10,131 bases of DNA from contig DLFZ01000191.1 in NCBI GenBank assembly GCA_002482435.1, positions 1-10,131 of the forward strand, written 5' to 3'. How positions within the stretch are numbered: the first letter of the stretch is position 1; each line of letters opens with the position of its first letter. Under the pieces are notes generated by a model, which worked only from the letters and a program-made list of their open reading frames with translations, searched no databases and was not told the origin of the DNA. A program made the translations under genes and the position numbers. This document shows, piece after piece, positions 6,641 to 10,131 of this stretch. This stretch comes from Christensenella sp. UBA7707. Its GTDB lineage: Bacteria; Bacillota; Clostridia; Christensenellales; CAG-138.

Positions 6641-7192
6641 ATGGAACTTGCAATCATTCTTCTCGTGATCTTTTGGGTGGTCATCCCGATTGCCGCGAAG
6701 AATAGCCAGAAAAAAGCGAAAGCGGAGGAGGAGCGTCGGCGTGCCATGCGGCAGCAGGCGCCCCAACCCCAGCGCGCGCAGCAACCGGTTCGCACCGCGC
6801 CGCTTGCGCCGACGGTTCGCCCCACACAGGCAAGCGTGCTGACATCCAGCGAGGGGGCATCCTCGCAGGAAGGGTTTGACGGGCCTGTGTTTGAAGGAGA
6901 ACTTCCGCATGAGGTGGAGCCTGATCTTTCAACCGCAAAGACCACGTTGACAGAGGCAAAGACCTCTATCACGCATACGGTCACGGTCAGCAGCGAAAGC
7001 GGACACGCGCACGAGGAAACCAGCGCGTCTGGCACCGCCGAAGACTGCCCGCCGGAAAAAGCGCCCGCAAAGCAAGCCGTAGCTGCGACGTCAGGCACCG
7101 GAGAAAGCGCTTTCACTTGGAATGCCGCCGGCGTGCGCCACGGGCTCGTAATGGCGGAAATTTTAGGCCCATGTCTGGCAAATCGGGACTAA
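6641..7192 (+). CDS. Small membrane protein of unknown function in the flotillin operon
   Basis: This 183-residue protein begins with a single hydrophobic helix (residues 3-19, LAIILLVIFWVVIPIAA), followed by a strongly charged juxtamembrane stretch (KNSQKKAKAEEERRRAMRQQ). A long low-complexity linker rich in Pro, Gln, Thr, Ser and Glu fills about 38-155. It ends in a compact hydrophobic segment (ESAFTWNAAGVRHGLVMAEI, then LGP). That ordered tail after a disordered linker suggests a docking helix. I recognise no named family, though short tails of the form 'VxxxIxxSEILGPP' occur in small membrane proteins of other bacteria. The ATG is two bases past the floA stop with only a weak AAGAAG site, so translational coupling to floA is likely. 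In Bacillus a different small gene (yqfB) occupies the matching place after floA. Confidence 0.7.
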   Translation: MELAIILLVIFWVVIPIAAKNSQKKAKAEEERRRAMRQQAPQPQRAQQPVRTAPLAPTVRPTQASVLTSSEGASSQEGFDGPVFEGELPHEVEPDLSTAKTTLTEAKTSITHTVTVSSESGHAHEETSASGTAEDCPPEKAPAKQAVAATSGTGESAFTWNAAGVRHGLVMAEILGPCLANRD

Positions 7193-7200
7193 GGATATTC

Positions 7201-8613
7201 ATGCAAAACTCGACCAACAAACAATCAAATTTGCTCTGGGAAAGGGTACTGTTTACATCGGTACCCTTAATCGTATTATTTGCGGCATTCGGCGAGTGGG
7301 TGTTCACAAAGGCGCCGCGCGACCCGCTGGCAATCGTCGCGGCAGCGATCTGCACGTTTCTCTTTGCGCTGCTTGGCATCCGGTTCGTTCCGCAGTGGAT
7401 GGCGGCATGGAGCAAAAAGCCATGGCTGCCCCTGCGGGAGCAGGAAGGCAAACGCAGCGCGCGAAAGCAACGCATGCACCCGATGCTGCAGCTTGTGTTT
7501 TATCTGATACTGTTTCGGTTGCTGCTCTTTGCATTCACCTATGCACTTTCGCTCCTGCAACAGGGGTATTCCGGCGGACTTCTTGATCGCCTCAGCATCT
7601 GGAGTCAGCTTGGCACTGACAGCCAGCATTACCTGAACATCGCTGAAAACGGCTATGTCAACACGGGCGACGACCGGCTTTTGATCGTGTTCTTTCCGCT
7701 GTATCCCTATCTGGTGCGAGGACTGCACTTCATCGTACAAAACTACTTGGTCAGCGGGCTGATCGTCTCCAACCTTTGCTGGGTGTTTGCGGCATATCTG
7801 CTCTACGAACTGGCGCTGATGGACACGGACAAAAAAGGAGCATTGCGCGCGCTCAAGTATCTTTGCATTCTGCCCGCATCCTTTCTTTTCTCCGCGCCGC
7901 TGTCGGATAGCCTGTTTTTGCTGCTCTCGGTCGCCTGCGTGTATGCGGTGCGCAAGAAATGTTATCCTGTTGCGGGCATCGTGGGCTTACTCGCGGCGTT
8001 TACGAGGATGCCGGGGATATTGCTCTTTGCGCCAGCCTGTTTTGAACTGGTAGGCACCATCATCCGCGAACGCCCGACACAAGGCAAAAATAACAAGTGG
8101 CGCCTGCGCATGACAGGGAATGCACTCTCACTCTTGCTCATTCCGGCGGGGCTGCTGCTCTATTTCTATGTCAACTACCGCGTGACGGGTTCCGCGACGA
8201 CATTCCTGACGTACCAAAGCGAACACTGGCATCAGCAGCTCGGCTGGTTCTTCGGCACGATGGGGACGCTGGTCAGCAACGCAACCGGTGCTTTTGCAGA
8301 CAATACCCAGATGCTGTGGGGGCTTTGGATTCCGAATATCGTGTATCTGTTTGCGGCGCTTGGCATCGTAATTGCCGCGCAGAACAAGATTCGCGCTTCG
8401 AACGTCGCCTACTTCATTGCGTATTACGCGGTTTGCATGGGCGCAACATGGCTGCTCTCCGGTCCGCGGTATCTGACGGCGGCTTATCCGCTTGCGCTCG
8501 CGCTGGGTGCGATCACGGAGAAGAAAGCGGTCGATCGAATCGCGACCATCACCTGCATTGCGCTGTTTGTATTGTATTTGATCGCATATGTGAACCAATG
8601 GTATGTCTATTGA
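7201..8613 (+). CDS. PIG-V-like polytopic mannosyl/glycosyltransferase (GT-C fold)
   Basis: The 470-residue product is highly hydrophobic with roughly ten or more membrane segments. It contains the PIG-V-type signature WSQLGTDSQHYLNIAENGY (residues 134-152), resembling the family's WDxxHYLxIAxxGY with the catalytic-type Asp at 140, followed by FFPLYPYLVRGL (165-175). PIG-V proteins are GT-C enzymes that use lipid-linked sugar donors, adding mannose to GPI anchors in eukaryotes. Bacterial members are uncharacterised and may glycosylate lipids, wall polymers or proteins outside the membrane. ATG 7201 is chosen because AAGGATA (7191-7197) precedes it. An in-frame TTG at 7117 lies deep in the preceding gene. 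It begins eight bases after the stop of the previous gene and so is probably co-transcribed. Leucine codons are mainly CTG, unlike the genes upstream. Confidence 0.8.
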   Translation: MQNSTNKQSNLLWERVLFTSVPLIVLFAAFGEWVFTKAPRDPLAIVAAAICTFLFALLGIRFVPQWMAAWSKKPWLPLREQEGKRSARKQRMHPMLQLVFYLILFRLLLFAFTYALSLLQQGYSGGLLDRLSIWSQLGTDSQHYLNIAENGYVNTGDDRLLIVFFPLYPYLVRGLHFIVQNYLVSGLIVSNLCWVFAAYLLYELALMDTDKKGALRALKYLCILPASFLFSAPLSDSLFLLLSVACVYAVRKKCYPVAGIVGLLAAFTRMPGILLFAPACFELVGTIIRERPTQGKNNKWRLRMTGNALSLLLIPAGLLLYFYVNYRVTGSATTFLTYQSEHWHQQLGWFFGTMGTLVSNATGAFADNTQMLWGLWIPNIVYLFAALGIVIAAQNKIRASNVAYFIAYYAVCMGATWLLSGPRYLTAAYPLALALGAITEKKAVDRIATITCIALFVLYLIAYVNQWYVY

Positions 8614-8656
8614 GATCGATGGAAGCAATCGCCAGTTTTTTCAGGGTTGATCGCAT

Positions 8657-9190
8657 ATGAAGAATTTCGTTGCGCTGTATGTCTCTTTTCTCAAAATCGG
8701 TGCGCTGATGTTTGGTAGCGGATACACCATGCTGCCTCTTTTGACGCACGAAATTGTCGAACACCGCGGCTGGATTACGCAGGATGAGCTGATGGATGTG
8801 TTCGCGCTTTCGCAGTGCGTGCCCGGTGTCATCGGCGTGAATACCGCGGCGTTCATTGGTCAAAAGCGCGGCGGATGGGGTGGCGCTGCCGCCGCCGTAC
8901 TCGGCGTAACAACCGCGCCGATTGTCGCAATCCTTCTTGTCGCGACGGTGCTGATGCAGTTCTGGAATAACCCCGTCATGGTGAGCGCGTTCAATGGCGT
9001 TCGCGTTGCGGTTGCGGCGGTGATTACGTCCGCTGTTGTGTCGCTGGTTCGCGCAAACGTGAAAAATTGGCTTGGCATCGCGCTGTGCATCGCGGGGTTC
9101 ATCCTCGTTGCCGTACTGCATCTTTCGCCCGTGTTTGTCGTGCTGCTTGCCGTGGTGGTGGGATTGCTCGTCTGGGGGATTCGCAGATGA
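8657..9190 (+). CDS. Chromate-transporter family half-protein, first subunit
   Basis: This 177-residue protein is a single CHR domain. It has the typical start VSFLKIGALMFGSGYTMLPL (residues 9-28), the WITQDELMDVFALSQCVPGV block (41-60) and the IGVNTAAFIGQKRGGWGG block (62-79), then several hydrophobic segments. Short CHR proteins occur as pairs encoded together, and both are needed for chromate efflux in Bacillus (YwrA/YwrB). The two halves are thought to sit in opposite orientation in the membrane. The natural substrate of such pairs is uncertain. The ribosome binding site is weak (AGGG at 8643-8646, ten bases before the ATG). The gene begins 43 bases after the PIG-V gene, with no terminator between. 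Its stop overlaps the next start (ATGA). Confidence 0.9.
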   Translation: MKNFVALYVSFLKIGALMFGSGYTMLPLLTHEIVEHRGWITQDELMDVFALSQCVPGVIGVNTAAFIGQKRGGWGGAAAAVLGVTTAPIVAILLVATVLMQFWNNPVMVSAFNGVRVAVAAVITSAVVSLVRANVKNWLGIALCIAGFILVAVLHLSPVFVVLLAVVVGLLVWGIRR

Positions 9191-9756
9191 CATACCTGTT
9201 GCTGTTTCTGGAGTTCTTTCAGACGGGGTTGTTTGCAATCGGCGGCGGCTATGCGACGCTGCCGTTCATTCAGACGATGATGGAACGGTATCCGGCGTGG
9301 TTCGGCACGCTGCGCCTTGCGGATATCGCGGCGATTTCCGAGGCAACGCCCGGTCCGGTCGGGGTCAATGCGGCAACGTTTGCGGGCTACAGCGCGGCGG
9401 GCGTGCCGGGGGCACTGATCGCAACGTTTGCGCTCGTGCTTCCTTCGTTCGTGATTGTTTCGCTGATTGCGCGCGCGCTGGAGAAATATCGGCAAAATCG
9501 GCTGGTGGGGGAACTGTTTCGGACGCTTCGTCCGGCGGTTACGGGACTGATTGCGGCGGCTGCATGGTCGGTCGTCTCTGCGGCAATCTTCACGGGTGTG
9601 GTGGCTGATGGGTTCTGGCAAGCGATCGACTGGAAGAATTTCGCGCTCTATGTTGTGCTTCTTGGGCTGCTGTTCGTACCGAAGGTGAAGAAACTGCATC
9701 CGGTTTTCTTTTTCCTCGCGGGTGGAGTTGTCGGCGCGTTGATGGGCTTGTTCTGA
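9187..9756 (+). CDS. Chromate-transporter family half-protein, second subunit
   Basis: This 189-residue protein is the partner of the preceding CHR protein. It has FFQTGLFAIGGGYATLPFIQ (residues 10-29), the ISEATPGPVGVNAATFAGYS motif (50-69), and hydrophobic segments to the C-terminus (VFFFLAGGVVGALMGLF). The PGPVGVN motif is a CHR hallmark. The ATG at 9187 overlaps the upstream TGA (ATGA, 9187-9190), implying translational coupling and equal production of two subunits, as expected for a heterodimeric transporter. The open frame extends further upstream inside the first gene, but no start there makes sense. No terminator is visible before the tRNA promoter. Confidence 0.9.
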   Translation: MTYLLLFLEFFQTGLFAIGGGYATLPFIQTMMERYPAWFGTLRLADIAAISEATPGPVGVNAATFAGYSAAGVPGALIATFALVLPSFVIVSLIARALEKYRQNRLVGELFRTLRPAVTGLIAAAAWSVVSAAIFTGVVADGFWQAIDWKNFALYVVLLGLLFVPKVKKLHPVFFFLAGGVVGALMGLF

Positions 9757-9789
9757 CACGAAAAACTTGACGAATCGCACTGGTTTGAA

Positions 9790-9817
9790 TTGACTTTCTG
9801 CTCTCGCATGGTAAAAT
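9790..9817 (+). promoter_or_regulatory. Sigma-A promoter of tRNA-Leu
   Basis: TTGACT (9790-9795), a 16-base spacer and TAAAAT (9812-9817), preceded by TGG as an extended -10, lie directly before the tRNA. Transcription would begin near 9824, about three bases before the mature tRNA 5' end. Confidence 0.8.
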
Positions 9818-9826
9818 ATTCACATT

Positions 9827-9909
9827 GCGACCGTGGTGGAACGGCATACACAACGGACTTAAAATCCGTCGGGGAAACCTTAAGGGTTCAAATCCCTTCG
9901 GTCGCACCA
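9827..9909 (+). tRNA. tRNA-Leu, anticodon TAA (reads UUA), CCA encoded
   Basis: A class II tRNA folds cleanly. The acceptor stem is GCGACCG (9827-9833) with CGGTCGC (9899-9905); the D stem is GTG/CAC (9836-9838, 9849-9851). The anticodon stem is ACGGA/TCCGT with loop CTTAAAA and anticodon TAA at 9860-9862. The 12-base variable arm is 9870-9881, and the T stem is AAGGG/CCCTT around TTCAAAT (9887-9893). The discriminator is A9906 and CCA is encoded (9907-9909). The long variable arm and A discriminator fit leucine. The terminator downstream starts inside its ACCA end. Confidence 0.97.
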
Positions 9910-9911
9910 AA
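9891..9911 (+). repeat. Direct repeat copy 1 (3' end of tRNA-Leu)
   Basis: This 21-base stretch runs from the T-loop of tRNA-Leu (AATCCCTTCGG...) through the acceptor strand and ACCA plus two A. It is repeated exactly at 10073-10093, 182 bases downstream. Confidence 0.95.
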
Positions 9912-9947
9912 TCAAAAGAGGCTCGAAAGAGCCTCTTTTGATTTGGT
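9906..9947 (+). terminator. 19-bp perfect hairpin after tRNA-Leu, probable terminator
   Basis: Positions 9906-9924 and 9929-9947 are perfect inverted repeats around a GAAA loop (9925-9928), with GAGGCTC at the top of the stem. The T-run (TTTT at 9936-9939) sits inside the descending arm rather than after it, so it is not a textbook terminator, though stem and position suit one. The base of the stem is the ACCA end of the tRNA, so the primary transcript has its 3' end paired. Confidence 0.7.
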
Positions 9948-9957
9948 TAATTATTCA

Positions 9958-9970
9958 GAAGGGATTTGAA
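9958..9970 (-). repeat. Inverted copy of the tRNA-Leu T-arm
   Basis: GAAGGGATTTGAA is the exact reverse complement of the T-loop and 3' T-stem of tRNA-Leu (9887-9899). Its first nine bases also pair with 10073-10081, so it bounds the downstream element as an inverted repeat. Confidence 0.9.
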
Positions 9971-9981
9971 GCCGCGTGAAG

Positions 9982-10005
9982 AAAACAGTCCTGCGGACTG
10001 TTTTT
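9982..10005. terminator. Second terminator-like hairpin downstream of tRNA-Leu
   Basis: AAAACAGTCC (9982-9991) and GGACTGTTTT (9995-10004) pair perfectly around a TGC loop, with a fifth T following. The A-run and T-run make it look like an intrinsic terminator on either strand. Confidence 0.65.
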
Positions 10006-10072
10006 AGCGGCCGGGTAGCGCAGGCGAGTGCTTGCGTAGCGCGAAGCACAAGCAAGCCGAAGCCCAGCAAAG

Positions 10073-10093
10073 AATCCCTTCGGTCGCACCAAA
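10073..10093 (+). repeat. Direct repeat copy 2 (duplicate of tRNA-Leu 3' end)
   Basis: This is an exact 21-base copy of 9891-9911, from the T-loop through CGGTCGC and ACCA to AAA, with no upstream tRNA body. It is consistent with an attachment-site half or a repeat-element end. The remaining 38 bases of the window show no feature. Confidence 0.95.
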
Positions 10094-10131
10094 AACAGGA
10101 ACCTCCAATTGTAATGTGTCAAGAAAAACAG

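Larger units (their letters stand above)
9958..10093. repeat. tRNA-end-associated repeat element, non-coding
   Basis: This 136-base segment starts with the inverted T-arm copy and ends with the direct copy of the tRNA 3' end. Its termini GAAGGGATT (9958-9966) and AATCCCTTC (10073-10081) form an inverted repeat. Inside are a terminator-like hairpin (9982-10005), an enclosing GCCGC/GCGGC stem (9971-9975 with 10007-10011), and a third stem GTGCTT/AAGCAC (10028-10033 with 10044-10049). GTAGCGC occurs twice (10015-10021, 10036-10042). No coding frame is credible. It could be a MITE- or REP-like repeat, a remnant left by an integrating element at a tRNA attachment site, or part of a structured tail of the tRNA transcript. 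Confidence 0.6.

Noticed and set aside
6187..7116. 309-codon minus-strand open frame over floA and the next gene
   Set aside because: It is antisense to FloA, a clear conserved protein, and its translation is Ser/Cys/Arg-rich without recognisable domains.
7117..7200. In-frame TTG start extending the PIG-V protein by 28 residues
   Set aside because: It lies inside the preceding gene, has no ribosome site, and adds charged residues unlike a membrane-protein N-terminus; ATG 7201 has AAGGATA in front.
7242..7268. 8-bp inverted repeat AAGGGTAC/GTACCCTT early in the PIG-V coding region
   Set aside because: Inverted repeats of this size with an 11-base loop are expected by chance in 10 kb, and no T-run follows, so it is not a terminator or clear operator.
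9590..9910. Minus-strand frame covering the tRNA, beginning MVRPKGFEPLRFP
   Set aside because: This is the familiar spurious translation of the reverse strand of a tRNA 3' end, not a gene.
9958..10093. CRISPR-like or integron-like array
   Set aside because: Only two direct copies 182 bases apart and no regular spacers, cas genes or integrase in view.

Overview
The window looks like chromosome of a spore-forming member of the Clostridia (Bacillota). The evidence is a full-length SpoIID sporulation lytic transglycosylase, a YugP-type zinc metallopeptidase, an NfeD/FloA flotillin operon, AAGGAGG-type ribosome binding sites, a TTG start and TATAAT-type promoters. Base composition is moderately GC-rich, which suggests a gut-type clostridial lineage rather than a low-GC Clostridium. 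The genus cannot be told from the sequence.

Layout. Positions 1-1355 (minus) hold a MATE-family efflux pump that runs off the left edge just before its end. Diverging from it is yugP (1589-2296), followed by an OsmC-like protein (2352-2780). A strong bidirectional terminator (2800-2839) separates the latter from convergent spoIID (2856-3890, minus). A divergent region with a good sigma-A promoter then drives 4032-5006, a membrane-anchored protein whose N-terminus resembles region 2 of an ECF sigma factor. Next comes an apparent operon: a short NfeD (5078-5596, TTG start), the flotillin-like FloA (5649-6638), a small membrane protein (6641-7192) and a PIG-V-like glycosyltransferase (7201-8613). 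Two half-size chromate-transporter (CHR) proteins follow, overlapping by ATGA (8657-9190 and 9187-9756). At the right end lies tRNA-Leu(UAA) at 9827-9909 with its own promoter, then repeat-rich non-coding DNA.

How the genes fit together. NfeD and FloA form a membrane scaffold system, and the third gene is a likely accessory factor by position. A palindrome matching the Rex operator consensus TTGTKAANNNNTTMACAA lies at 5011-5028, directly before nfeD, suggesting control by the NADH/NAD+ ratio. From about 7201 onward, leucine codons shift from CTT/CTC towards CTG, so the PIG-V and CHR genes may have a different history or expression from the genes to their left.

The most unusual part is 9887-10093. 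The 3' end of the tRNA-Leu gene (21 bases) is repeated exactly 182 bases downstream. Between the copies lie a 19-bp perfect hairpin that uses the tRNA's own ACCA end, an inverted copy of the T-arm, and further nested hairpins. It resembles a tRNA-end-derived repeat element or an attachment-site scar. No CRISPR array, insertion sequence, recognisable prophage gene or rRNA was seen.
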